Source: Raphanus sativus | Lineage: Eukaryota > Streptophyta > Magnoliopsida > Brassicales > Brassicaceae | Direction: 5' to 3' | DNA: 64,000 nt | Assembly: GCF_000801105.2 (NCBI RefSeq) | Contig: NC_079516.1 | Coordinates: 7,502,001-7,566,000 of the forward strand | Part shown: positions 1-11,280 of the stretch, one piece after another | Layout: the number at the start of each line of letters is the position of its first letter | Position numbering within the stretch: position 1 is the stretch's first letter | Notes under the pieces: generated by a model | The model's database searches: none | Seen by the model: only the letters and a program-made list of their open reading frames with translations | Told to the model about the DNA's origin: nothing | Made by a program: the position numbers and the translations under genes

Positions 1-1600
1 GATTAGTCTATTACTTCTAATTTTATTTATATTTTATAGCAAAACGAATTTAAGATGCAATGTACTATATGTAAGGACTGTGCATGGATGAGAAAACTCA
101 TTGGACAGTGGGCGGCAGAGAACAACTATTTCTGTTGTGTTTTGTTTGACATCTTCTTGATTATATATGTTCTAAATCAAGAAATAAAATGCAAATGCTT
201 TAACAAGAAAATGTTTGAGAGTAAAAAGTTAATGAAATCGGTGTGAAGATATTGAAATTAAACGAGTTATTTCTTTTTTTTAAAAAAATTGTCACAAACT
301 CTTCGTTAACCATTTAACAATATAATGAGAACATTTTCACTGAATATCTCATCGTCATTTTCGGGCCAAAGCTAAACATCAATTTGAGCAACGAGGGTTT
401 TCTATGAATCCCATATCTCTGCAGATCACAAGATAGAAAAAAGAGGAGAGACTTTTTACCAAAAAGAAAAGGAGTACAGAGACTTTTAGCCATCAAAAGG
501 AAAGGACAACAGTGTTTGTTTTTTGGAGGGTAAAAGGTAAGAACAAATAAAAGAAAACAAAAGGATACGTAGAATCGATATTTGTCTAAACATATGAAGC
601 CAAACAACCATCTTGGCACAAGACAGGCGTAGCCAAATATGTTGGAAAAAGTATATTACCCCCTCGATTTATACAAAAACCATTTTTCTAACATTATTTT
701 CTTTTATAAATTCATGATGTTTAAAACTTTCAATCTTTTAGAGTTTATAATTAATACTATACATGTTTTCATTATAATAAAATAGATAATTGTGTAAATG
801 ATATCCCCTCTCTATTTATAAAATATGTATGTTTATATGTTTTACACATATAAAGAAAACATTAAATTTTGATAATCAGTGTATTTTCTTATTTACTAAG
901 TTTTAGATTAATAGTAATTAATAAGCACAATTATTTTTTTAGAGTTTGTAATTTATTATTATTAACAATAATATATAAATAAAAACATAAAACATTTTTT
1001 TGAAAAAAAGTTAATTTAAAACAGTTATCCTTCTAAAACAGAGAGTACATAGTAAAAATACTGTAGAAAATAAATTTAACTGATAGTTAAATGAGAGTGA
1101 ATTGCACTTACTTAAATAAATGAGGTTAAATTGCAATTACTTAAAACACATGTTTATTTGGTGGAATTTTAAAAATTTAAAATTAAGAGGTTCAAAAAAT
1201 AAAATTTGAACTGAATAATAATTAACTATATAATGAAACTTAGAATGAATACTGTTTAAGATTATAAAAGTTAAGTTTCAAATTTTAAAATGGGAGTTAT
1301 AGTAATATAAATTAAATCTTTTAATAAAATTATGTAACGTTTAATGGGACCAATGAGATTTCAGTTTGTATCTTTAGCCAAATTCTCTAAAAAAATTCAA
1401 ATTATTGATGATCCCTCCGACAAAATGACATCAAACAAAAACAACTACATGATGATATTAGTTGGAAGAAGTGAACAAGTCAATGTGAATTTTCAACACC
1501 ACGCTCTTGTCATCTAATTAAACGAATACAACTTAATAATTAATCACAAAACAATAATCAAAATTAAAAACGAAGAAGATTACAGAAGCCACTAATCTTC
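1..1600. other. gene-free AT-rich DNA upstream of the Dof gene
   Basis: I recognise no gene here. Open frames of 63 and 101 codons at 55-246 and 314-619 have no recognisable motif and skewed composition. The only structure noted is the weak Stowaway-like element listed separately. The last few hundred bases presumably hold the distal promoter of the Dof gene. Confidence 0.6.
656..1047. repeat. weak Stowaway-like (Tc1/mariner MITE) candidate
   Basis: The left end reads TACCCCCTCGATTT and the right end, on the opposite strand, TACTCTCTGTTTTAGA. Both resemble the CTCCCTC-type termini of plant Stowaway MITEs and both are flanked by TA. The interior is AT-rich and noncoding. The terminal match is imperfect, so this may be an old copy or a chance resemblance. 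Confidence 0.3.
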
Positions 1601-1748
1601 GTATTTGGGGTTGCCCTATAAGACTGGTCACGCACCACAGCTCACAAAGCTTGTCTTCTCGTCCTCTCTCTGCTCTGCTCCATTTCTCTCTGTAGAGAGA
1701 GAGAGTGTTACTTTTGTCTTATTTATGTGTCAAGAATCACTTTCTCTC

Positions 1749-1754
1749 TATAAA
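1749..1754 (+). promoter_or_regulatory. TATA box of the Dof gene
   Basis: TATAAA lies 126 bp upstream of the Dof start codon, after a CT-rich tract with an (AG)n run. The spacing leaves room for a leader of roughly 100 nt, normal for a plant gene. No other good TATA box lies closer to the start. Confidence 0.55.
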
Positions 1755-1879
1755 ACCTCGAACTCCATCACTCTCTCTTCTCTAACTCTTCAACCAGTCT
1801 GAAACTGCATTCTACCATCTCCAAAATTCATTTTTTTCTATTTTTGGGAATTTTATAAAAAAGAAAGAAAAAAGAAGAA

Positions 1880-2497
1880 ATGCAGGATCCAGCAGCTTAT
1901 TACCAGTCAATGATGGCGAAACAACAACAACAACCGGAGTTTCCGGTTCAAGAAGAGCTAAAGTGTCCTCGCTGTGACTCACCAAACACAAAATTCTGTT
2001 ACTACAACAACTACAACCTGTCACAGCCCCGTCACTTCTGCAAAAGCTGCCGTCGTTACTGGACCAAAGGCGGGGCTCTCCGTAACGTCCCCGTCGGTGG
2101 AGGCACTCGCAAGAACGCAAAACGATCAACCTCATCATCCCCTGCTTCTTCTCCTTCCTCCAACAGCAACAAGAAGACCAAGAACACCGATCCTGATCTT
2201 AGTTCACAAACCGGGTCCAGAACGGATACGGATCCGACCCGGATGCTGTACGGGTTTCCTATCGGAGACCAAGACGTGAAAGGTATGGAGATGGTCGGTG
2301 GTGGAAGTTTCAGCTCGCTTTTGGCGTCGAATATGCAGTTGGGTCTAGGCGGGATCGTTCTCGACGGGTCGGGTTGGGATCCGGGTATGGGTTTAAGGAG
2401 GAGCGAAGCGGGTAATGGAGGAGCTGGTGGTGGTGACCCGTGGACTGATCTGGCTATGAACAGAGTGGAGAAAGAAGGTGATGACCGAAGAAACTAG
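1880..2497 (+). CDS. DOF3.1: Dof-type zinc finger transcription factor, DOF3.1 (ADOF2)-like
   Basis: Single-exon gene for a 205-aa plant-specific Dof transcription factor, expected to act in the nucleus and bind AAAG cores. The Dof finger is complete: Cys29, Cys32, Cys54 and Cys57 form the CX2CX21CX2C zinc site, followed by the conserved [18 protein letters not shown] segment. A Ser/Asn/Lys-rich stretch (about 77-100) follows, which can serve as a nuclear signal. The C-terminal half has the short conserved blocks [26 protein letters not shown] and [10 protein letters not shown] of the ADOF1/ADOF2 branch; the N-terminus MQDPAAYYQ also fits ADOF2 (At3g21270, recalled). The ATG follows a CT-rich leader with a TATA box 126 bp upstream. 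The length matches the family and no lesion is seen. It is the leftmost gene of the collinear block. Confidence 0.93.
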   Translation: MQDPAAYYQSMMAKQQQQPEFPVQEELKCPRCDSPNTKFCYYNNYNLSQPRHFCKSCRRYWTKGGALRNVPVGGGTRKNAKRSTSSSPASSPSSNSNKKTKNTDPDLSSQTGSRTDTDPTRMLYGFPIGDQDVKGMEMVGGGSFSSLLASNMQLGLGGIVLDGSGWDPGMGLRRSEAGNGGAGGGDPWTDLAMNRVEKEGDDRRN

Positions 2498-5400
2498 AGG
2501 GTATTTCGGTAAATAGTATGAACTGCGAAACTGATTTTATGTGACTGAGTCATCATCATGTAGACAATTAACAGGTTTGATGAAATGCTCATGTAGTCAT
2601 GTTATGTCATTTTGGTTAATAACTTTTTTACTAGTTTTTTTTCTTCTGTAACTGAACTTTATTTACTAGTTTCTATTTTCTACTTCCTTTTGTTTTTTTA
2701 GGTTACTTAAAATTCTAATCTTCTGTGTATTATAAGGAAATTTTCAATTTCATTTTCATTTTCTGCTGTTTATTTTTCTTATTTAAGTACATTAGTAAGA
2801 TGAAGAAAGGTTAGTAAAAGAATTAACTACAAAACTTGAAATGAATTTTGGCCATCACATCTATCTTATTAAAACAGAAACATTGTAACTTTTTCTAGGT
2901 AGATTTTTAAATTGGACATACTATTAGATATGATATATTTTCTGATCATATTAACTAACAATTAATGTTAGTAAATTATTTCCTTATTCTATGCTAACTT
3001 AATACCTTATATACATTTATTTTATCAGTTGGCCCATTTTCTTTCTATTCAAAAAAAAATATTTTCTTTCCCAATTGATTTCATAACCAACATGCAGTAA
3101 TGTTAAATTTGAAATTTCATAATCACCATCCAATAAGTCCATGCGATGATCACCATGCAATACATTACTCCTTAACCAATTAATTTTATATAATAGTCGT
3201 ACTATATGATATATTTATTCAAAGTGGATTCAAATCAAACTTATTAACTCATTACCTTTTAACCAATTCAAACATAATTATATATCGGATTACCGGGTTT
3301 ACTAGCTCGACGATCTAAATTGGATTTAAAAATATTGATTCAAACGTAGTTTTTTAAATAGACAAAATTTTTACATATTAAATATTTGTAACATTGTTAA
3401 CAAAATTTTGAATCATAAAACATTCCGCGATTCCGAAACGTGGATCATGATATAGTTGCTATTATTACTCTTTTCTGAACCGTGAGGTATTTCGCCGACG
3501 ATTTTATTGCTTTCTTTTTGTCATTAGTTATTGATGATAATCAAGTTTGAAAACGATATTCTTTGACCATAAAAAAAAGAAAACGATATTTAAATTGAAC
3601 ACCTTTTAATACTGTCAGTAGAATCGGTTCTTACTTCTTTTCTAATCGACACTATAATACTATTAGACTTAAATAATTGGGCATGAACCGACACAGATAA
3701 ACAACATTCTTACGGAATGTGACATTCGTATTTGTAGTTATATGTACTATAATCCCTTTAGGTACCTAGGTTCTTGAGAACCATGATATTAACCGACTCC
3801 CTAATCCCTATACTAGTAGTCGCTAGTTTTCTTGGGTTCAGAATGGTGTTTATCATGTCACATTTTGTATAGTGATGAATGTTTTTAATTCAATTATTAA
3901 GATAAAGAAGACAAAAGTATAAGTCGTTAAGAAAGAAACAAATTTATATTATTTTTATAAGAAGTGGAAAATATAGTTTCTCCCCACTGTTTTATTATTT
4001 ACGTTTGTATGCTATTTTGTAATCATTGGTCTTTAAGACTTAATATCGTTTTGTTACTTGCAACATTTTTCTAATCATTAAAGTCGTTTAACACGTCAAT
4101 TACACTCATAAGGAGCGGTGAGTGTTATGGTCTTTGACGAATGCGTCATAATAAGGGCTATTATGCCTTGGTTTTAATTTCTAACGGACTGATAATGATT
4201 ATGTATCGGGGTGAAGTTTGTCTTGATGATCCTACAAAGTTTGATAGAGATGGGGTGGTTTGAGATGGTATTATCAGAGAGAAACGTACAATACTCCGAT
4301 AGATCATAGATACAAATGATAATACATAAAATAAGATGTGTTCCTTACTGGTGGAACACTTTGGGCTCGAATTTGGGTAATATCAAATAACTACGAATAT
4401 GTTTTTTGACAAACTACTAACTATGGTTTAAATTTTATGCATGAGTAACTAAAATGTTGGTAGTTTAGTAATAATGTAAGAAAAGTTTTTTCTGTGTTTC
4501 AAGTTTAAGTAATCTTTGATTATTTTTAAAAGTGAGTAATTTTTAAAAACTGATTCCAAGCTTTGAGATTATAAAATAAACCTAGAAATTTCCACTGTTA
4601 ACAAAAAAGTGTATTCATCAGTATTGTTCTTCGCACATCCGAGTAAATGTAGTGACAACCTTCTATTTTACACTATGCACAGATCATGTTTTCTCATCAT
4701 ATTGGTTGATTACACGTAATATCCTCACTTTGGTTTAATACATGTAGCATTGTTAATTTGTTATCATAAATATACGCCTAATTTCTCAAAATGCGACGCA
4801 CCTCGGTTCTCTTAACTCGTACCTATAAAAAGGTGATTTTTTTTTAAAGGTGAATTATTTTTACCTCAATATAAATCAAGGTTCGATAAATTTGTTTTCG
4901 GAAATAGGAGGATTGATAGATATATAAGAGATGCAATATGGTTACAAAGATTTGCCATTCCGATTTGAGATATTTTGTATTTGATCGGGGAGACAAAGAA
5001 CAACAAGTTGCATTCCTTTTATGTTAATTATTTATCGTTTAGTTTTACTTTTCCTGTTTTATTTGGATAAATTTTTGTCCACTTAGAATTTTTTTTTACA
5101 AAATTGCAAATGAAATCCATCGCAGTCGTGATTGCATGGAATGTCCAATCAAACTCAATGATCTAATGCACCAATCCCATGGTTTACAGAGCATATGTAA
5201 TCAAACGTACATTTAAACTAGTAAGGTTAGAACTTTTAGGCACTGATTAGTTAGATTTAGACGCCCTATCAAACCCTAAAAATTAAGAGTAGGTACTTTT
5301 GTAATATAAAATGATAGAAACTATTTATCTAATTAGAAAAGACAAATTATATTTTGAAAGATATTTATAGATATATATACTTGTGATATAAAAGACCACC

Positions 5401-6346
5401 AAATACTAAAGCTTGACGGCTCTTCCTATACCATGAAACAAGTTTCGAATATACAGTATTTAATGAAAACATTTAATAACAAAAATGTCAAAATGAAAAG
5501 GGTTGGCAAATTTAAATAATGGTGGTCCCTGTGGCTATAGATATTAGATAGTGCTAAGATACCGAATTTTAATAATGGTCCACTTCTTAAACACTAATTA
5601 GGGCAAAAGATCTATAATCAAGAACTATATTGGTTTAAAGTTGAACTGACAATGTTTAACTAAATGTGTTATCATTTCTGAAATTCCGCTTGTGATGGCT
5701 TCACCTTTTCATAGCTCTGATGACTTGTTTCGGTTATGGGTTCACTCTTATTACATAACCAATTTCACATGTCTTGTGGGGGCTGTCTTGCTCAACTCAT
5801 ATTTTTTTCTTAATACAATTGGTTTCTGAAAGTTTTAGTTGATCTCTTAAATTCTCAGTGAGAAAATTACAAAGCTAATTAGTTTTTTTTGGGTAGTAGT
5901 TATAGTATTTACATTGGAGTTAACATGTTTTTTTGTTCCTGTATTGACAAGTAAAAACAAAATATAATAACGATATTATGCTATCGGTTCTTTGTTGACC
6001 TCGATCCGTGATTGACTCACAAAACAGATATCAATTTGAATATTTATTGTACGGATAGATTACTACAAATGGAACAACTGCTATTCCTCTTACTGTTCTA
6101 CTTCTACATGTGAGTACATCCCTATCATTCCAATTTATTTTTATTGTTATTGTTATCTCTTTGAGTAAGATATTTATTGATGGATTCACGCCATTGGGAC
6201 CTCTCAAGAAAACCTTGAAAAACACGTACACGTTTTTTGAGTTTTCTTGTCTTACAGCATTGTAAATGATAACAAAACAATAATGTGAAAATTTCCAGGA
6301 ATGAAAATTCAGTCAAGAGGAAGTGAAATCAAGAAAAGAGAACATA
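2498..6346. other. long gene-free AT-rich spacer
   Basis: Nearly 4 kb with no open frame that I can assign. It is AT-rich, with homopolymer runs and no clear transposon end. In Arabidopsis the UBP7 gene lies beside the Dof gene; here only its last two exons are visible, just right of this spacer, so the spacer probably includes decayed UBP7 sequence. Two small frames at 6031-6316 (-) look like chance ORFs. Confidence 0.55.
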
Positions 6347-6710
6347 TTACATGGAGACCAGACTAGCCTTGTACATTATGATGTATGCCTTATGCCAATC
6401 ACCTCCTCGAGAAAGTTTAGTGATATACTCTTCGCGTTCAAAGCTCGTGTTATCATCGTCGTATTGTCCCCCACTTACCTGTTAAACATGTGTTAGAGGT
6501 GTTTTACGTTTAAAAATAACAGAAGTATGTGAGCGTTGACATGTAGTCATTTTGTGTGTGTTTATGTGTTGATTGTTATAATGGAACAGACCACTCTCTT
6601 GCTTGACCCATGCAACCTAATGCCTAGAGTCTGCTCTCCTGCCTTTGTGGGTCAAAACTGAGACCAGATCATATATTCCGGTCATGTTAGACGAAGCACC
6701 TACATAGTCA
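6347..6710 (-). pseudogene. relic of ubiquitin-specific protease UBP6/UBP7 (last two exons)
   Basis: On the minus strand two pieces match the C-terminal end of UBP6/UBP7-type deubiquitinases. The upstream piece (about 6710-6592) encodes TGIYDLVSVLTHKG and then AWVKQES. Between them the active-site His region, normally SGHYVAWV, reads SRH, a stop (TAG at 6619-6617), then VAWV. The downstream piece (6478-6347) encodes QYDDDN, REEYITKLSRGGDWH and AYIIMYKASLVSM and ends in TAA; one extra G in its first codons (GTAAGTGGGGGACAA) shifts the frame. All N-terminal exons are missing. UBP7 lies next to DOF3.1 in Arabidopsis, so this is most likely the decayed orthologue in place. Confidence 0.8.
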
Positions 6711-6804
6711 AAGGTGCTTCACTTGAGTGGAAATGAATAGGACTAAGAGTAACGAATAACACGCCCAAATGAAGTAAGCAAATAAAAACAGATGCTTTGC
6801 TTGC

Positions 6805-7110
6805 TTGGAAATGATAACAATCATCAGAGATTCCGCTAGCTACAGAGCTTGTAGACCTCCTTGTTATGTGGATGAACATTTGCTGGCTAAGAGGACGTTA
6901 ACTTGGACAGATTGGTCAAGAGGTGGTGCTCATCCAACTACTTTTGAGAAGTTTGATATAACAGAGATGTTTCTCAAGATGCTTCTGCAATCTCATTCCT
7001 GCTTCTACAGTGATCAGCCATATCAAGTGTGTTATCTCTTTGCAAGAAAGTTTGATCCAAGCGCATTGGAACCTTTACTCAAACTTGCAACAAAGGTTCT
7101 TGGTTTCTAA
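6805..7110 (+). pseudogene. relic of a GT14 (core-2/I-branching, DUF266) glycosyltransferase
   Basis: A 101-codon frame matches only the C-terminal part of plant GT14 proteins, Golgi type II membrane glycosyltransferases. Recognisable blocks are IIRDS, CRPPCYVDEH, RTLTWTDWSRGGAHP, FDITEMFLK, and RKFDPSALEPLL before a stop. Between CYVDEH and RTLTW the family normally has 10-15 more residues (YFPT...), which are missing here. No upstream exons with the signal anchor or N-terminal catalytic region are visible. At3g21310, between UBP7 and the ELF3-like gene in Arabidopsis, is the likely source. A short expressed remnant cannot be excluded, but a functional enzyme is very unlikely. Confidence 0.75.
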
Positions 7111-7501
7111 ATTATGTGTTTATTTGGTTCTTAGTTTTTATTTTGAGTGCATCTTTGCTTTAGCATGGAAAAAACTGATCATAATAAAATGTAACATTAC
7201 AGATGAATATGGACAAGGAGAAGTTATATATTTCAGTCCCAAGGACCATCAGATTCTTCTTGTTAAATTGTTTTGGTGTTTCCATAACCCTTCAAAGCTG
7301 GGAGGTTATTAATGTAACAAAAGAATCTATCATTTATTTTCTGTTTGTCAATACAATATCAGTATAAGATGTATGTATGTTTTATGTATAGTGACAGTAT
7401 TGATTTACATCTTCACATGAAGAGTAAATAGTATAAAATCTAAAGTAGATGAAGAAGCAATTATAGAGAAAAAAAGAATGTGGAGAAATTAAGAGAAAAA
7501 A

Positions 7502-9420
7502 CTAACTAATCATATGATCTGAGTCCCTCCTTTCTTCCTGAATTGACCGGAAAATTCTTGCAGCAGATTCAGAGGCAGATGTTGAATTATGAGGAATGGC
7601 TTTAATGGCACGAGCCAGGGGCTGCTGTTTGTGCTCATACTCGTCAGTGTGATGAGTAGGCTCTGTAGGAAAAAGTGGAAGGACATCATATTTATGCTTC
7701 TCTGGTGGACTTGAAGCTGTACTTCCATGTACCTCACTGTCATTAGATTCCTGATCAGACTTCTTTAAGGAAAATGGAATCGCTTGAGTCATGTGGCTAG
7801 ATGTGCTTGACCATCTTTGAAGCTGACCAAACGGGTTTGTCTGGTCAAATACTTTTGTCCTCGGTGGGAAGTGGTTGTGGCTAAACTGAGTAGAAGCAGG
7901 GAACCTGGATGCTGTGGCGAGAGAATCTTGTCCATAAATAGGAAGCATGAAAGCTGAAGGAGGAGGAGGACATGGTCCTGCGTATGGTTTATAGACTAGA
8001 CCTTCTGAAGGAGACATTACTGGAACTAACCATTGGTTTCCTGGAGGAGGAAGTAGCTGTTGTTGCCAAATTGGGGTCATGAGCTCTTTGCTTATGAAAG
8101 GTAAAGGAAGATTAGGTTTCATATGTTCTGGATAGTCTTCGGTTACACGTTTCTGATTCTCAGTGTTTGGTCTTTTAACCTTTGAACCAGCCATTGCCAG
8201 GAGATGGGATTGAGCTGAACTCATTGTGGAACGTTTACCACCATTGATCTTGTTTTTGAAAACCAAGTTTGGCGACTTTGAAACCATTTTTTGAACCTGC
8301 ATTTTATTCAGGTTCATGGTGAGATCACATGGAAGCTGAAACGCATTAGGAAGCATTGAAACAATCTAGTCATTAAGCAGCTTTACCATTATCAGTCTAT
8401 GCAGCTCAAAGACTTGAGTGGCAAAGATCTTCTGCTGACTGAAAAATATCAGAAAAATATTATGAATATGGAATCATAGCAAAAGAGAGATTGATATAGA
8501 AAGTGAGTGGATACATACCTGATAATATAAGTTCTCATCTTCCAAAATCTCTTCTCACCTATCACTCTTGCAACATCATTAGAAGCTGCACTCATACCAG
8601 ACAAAAAGTCTACTGCAGAACAGTCTGAGGCATCTTGCTCACGTGGAGGCTTCTTTCGAGTATCAAGGGCTCTTCTTCTATACAGTTGAGTTTCCATCAC
8701 ACTAAGAGACCCCTTCTTGCTTTCATCTTCCAAACATTGTGGTAATAGTAATTCTTGAATATGAAGATTGTTCAGGAGAGGTTTGGAACCAGCAGCTTCT
8801 CCTCTTGATTTACTGGTACTGCTATTATGAAACTGTAGTGACAAATCTGTGTTTGCTTTTGGATCTGTCTCCGGGAATCTAAAAACAGGAACCTTAAGAG
8901 AATCCAAGTTGGTAAGGTTCTTGAAATGGTACTCATTTTGTTTAATTGAACTAGGTTTAGTGTTAGTAACTGATGATCCTCTAGGATTTGGATAATTCAT
9001 GCCTTTTTTATTCACATTAATCCCTTCAAGCTTTGATGCTGCAGAAGTGTTGTAGGTTGGTGAAAACTCATTCTTTTCAGATCGTTCAGTCTGTTTAAAA
9101 CAAAACAAAAAAGTATTCCACAAAAACAGGTTATAAATTGATATTCAAAGTCTGCATTGTCCCTTCTGTATTTGAAGAGTATGCAATAAACACACACAAA
9201 ATCAAGAAGTTAATTAGAAACTCACGAGATGGGTATTGTTGGCTGGAGGAGGAAGAGACAAAGAGAGAGTGGAAGGAGAATCAGAGATCTTGTTGGTGGG
9301 AGAAGGAAGAGTGGAATGTTTATAGAGAGATAAGACTTCTCGTTCAGTATCATTCACATGAACCCTTGGGAACAATGGAGGAATTGTTATCCTCTTCGCC
9401 TCATCTTTCATTCCTCCCAT
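7502..9420 (-). CDS. EEC: ELF3-like protein (ESSENCE OF ELF3 CONSENSUS type)
   Basis: Four exons on the minus strand: 9420-9226, 9090-8519, 8438-8387 and 8296-7502. All introns are GT-AG and the phases close to 1614 nt (537 aa plus stop) with no internal stop. ELF3 is the scaffold of the evening complex of the circadian clock; this smaller relative carries three ELF3 hallmark blocks. These are the N-terminal PPLFPRVHVNDT, the short third exon QQKIFATQVFELHRLI continuing into VQKMVSKSPNLVF, and a proline-rich C-terminal region with PPPGNQWLVPVMSPSEGLVYKPY. It lacks the long Gln tracts of ELF3, which together with its position fits At3g21320 (EEC, recalled). No zinc finger or catalytic motif is seen; most of the protein looks disordered. 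The start was chosen because MGGMKDEAKR leads straight into the conserved block. Confidence 0.85.
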
Positions 9421-10059
9421 TTTATCTTCTTCTTCTTCGTATCCCTAATCTCACAACCAAACCCTATTAGTTCCTTCTTCTACACGTAACCTCAAGAAAG
9501 AATGATTAGAGATTGGTTACCTTCTGAAATCAAACAATACTTTAGATCGAAAAGATTTGAACTTTCTTTCTTTCTTGTTTTTCTTTTCTAAATAGATGGA
9601 GAGGTAAATCCACCTGAAAGAAATAGATCTTATGAAAAGAAGATCAAGAAGAGCAGAAGCAAAAGAAGATATTGTGTTTGTGTCGCCCCACAATGGATTC
9701 CATACGAGGGGGACGACAAAACTTCTAAAAGGATTGTGTGTGTGTATGTGTGACTCTGCGATCATGTCTGGTTCCTTCAATTAAAGATCCCTAACTCACG
9801 GGAACTCGGGTTTCAGATAACGTGGCGGGTTTTGGTTTGTTAGGTCCGAGTGGTAGGAGAAATGGCGTGTGGGAGATGATGTTCGTGTGACTCGGTCTCT
9901 TTACACAACACAGCCACATGTTTTAAATCTCTCTCGTGGCTAACTTAAACTTCATCATCTCCAAAGGAAGTCCTAATTTGGGACTATCCTTAGCGAAATA
10001 TCTGTTTCTGATCACTATCATCTTCTATTCTTCTGACACAAAAAAAGTGAAGAGAAGAA

Positions 10060-10235
10060 GCGTGTTCGGTCGGAATGTGGCTATTTCCCGCGGTTTAGAA
10101 GGACCGAAAATAAATGTTTTAGCAGAAAACCAAAGCGTGTTCGGTCGGAATGTGGCTATTTCCCGGTTTAGAAGGACCGAAAAGAAATGTTTTAGCAGAA
10201 AACCAAAGCGTGTTCGGTCGGAATGTGCTTATTTG
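10060..10235. repeat. tandem repeat, about 2.4 units of 73-75 bp
   Basis: Unit 1 is 10060-10134 (75 bp), unit 2 is 10135-10207 (73 bp), and a partial third starts at 10208. Units begin GCGTGTTCGGTCGGAATGTG. The first two differ by a 2-bp CG insertion and one substitution, so the expansion is young. Each full unit contains TTCGGTC and its reverse complement GACCGAA, a possible 7-bp stem. The repeat lies about 640-815 bp upstream of the ELF3-like start codon, in what is probably its promoter. Confidence 0.85.
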
Positions 10236-10319
10236 GGACACGCGTTTAAGCGCGTCAAGGTCGACGTCTCGTGGTTACTCAAAGTTAACGTGTTTTAGAA
10301 GTTATGAGTATAAGCGAGT

Positions 10320-10337
10320 CACGTGGGCTTGAGCCCA
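10320..10337. promoter_or_regulatory. G-box joined to a palindromic TGGGC element
   Basis: CACGTG (10320-10325) overlaps the 14-bp palindrome TGGGCTTGAGCCCA (10324-10337). G-boxes bind bHLH/bZIP factors; TGGGCY resembles TCP site II. It lies 0.9 kb upstream of the ELF3-like start, with no other gene to the right before the glucosidase 3' end. Function is inferred from the motif only. Confidence 0.3.
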
Positions 10338-10339
10338 CT

Positions 10340-11280
10340 ATATTCTTATACTGAAGTTTTTTGGGCCCTTTGTAATATATAAACTCTACGGGATACCTCC
10401 TAATTAATAAAAAAACTATACCAAAATCCATAGGAGCCAAAAACATTTTCTGTTATTACAAATACTCTAATATATTAATTTTTATTTTATCACAAATGTG
10501 AACTATCACAATGACAAATTTGACAAAAACTTTAGCTGTCATATACGAATCTACGTACGTGGAACGATTTCACGTACACCATAGTGAAACGTCTTATGAA
10601 TATTCATGTTCGATAGATTTGAACCCAAAACTTGCTAATGTTAAAACAGTAATAAACTACTATTAATTAAATCGCTAGATCAAGCTCAAAGCATTTTATT
10701 AATCTTTTGAATAAATATTTAATTGACTTTAGAGTTGAAATTAGTTTTTTTTTTCTTTTTTTTGACCGCATTTTATTAACTTCGCTGGCGTTTCCATAAT
10801 TCATACTCGCTTATGTTTAATACTACTCCACAAATTGCACCGGAAGTAAAAACTATACAGAGAAACGTGAGTACGTAGATATCTCTTCTTTATTTGGTGA
10901 TTATCAGAATTATCAGATATTTAAGCTTGATTTCCAAGTGGATGTATGGCAACTTGAGTATCAGAGTATAATGAACTTGAACGGAATAGTAAGAACATGG
11001 AAATACTGATAATGACACGACTAGTACTCTACCAACATACATTTTGTAAGCATGAAAAAAGTTTTGGATTTCGGATTTTGAGCAACCGATGTACATATTT
11101 ACATATTTTTGTAAACACACATGTTTGGGTATATTTACCCATTTTTCTTTATTGAAGACCACTTCTAACTACAGTGCACCATAAACTAAACAACATAAGA
11201 AGAACTCCAACACAAACTCATCCTTCTTTTATTGTCCCACGGGACTAAAGTTTTGACATCTTGTAGAGAACTTGACTTTA
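10340..11280. other. gene-free spacer between ELF3-like promoter and glucosidase 3' end
   Basis: AT-rich sequence without an assignable gene. In Arabidopsis several genes (bHLH87, a receptor kinase, MED6, a dioxygenase) lie at this point; I find no remnant of them here. The 90-codon frame at 10890-11162 (-) has no recognisable motif. Confidence 0.5.

Noticed and set aside
314..619. 101-codon minus-strand ORF near the left edge
   Set aside because: Phe/Leu/Cys-rich composition, no recognisable motif, no supporting splice or promoter context; likely chance.
1659..1709. CTCTCTCTCT...AGAGAGAGAG possible hairpin in the Dof leader
   Set aside because: Simple-sequence tracts of this kind are common near plant promoters; pairing is explained by composition.
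1605..1802. 65-codon ORF upstream of the Dof gene
   Set aside because: It lies in the promoter/leader with a CT-rich tract and TATA box; better explained as untranslated sequence. An upstream ORF role is not supported.
1812..2138. Minus-strand ORF across the Dof finger
   Set aside because: Antisense shadow of the conserved Dof coding region.
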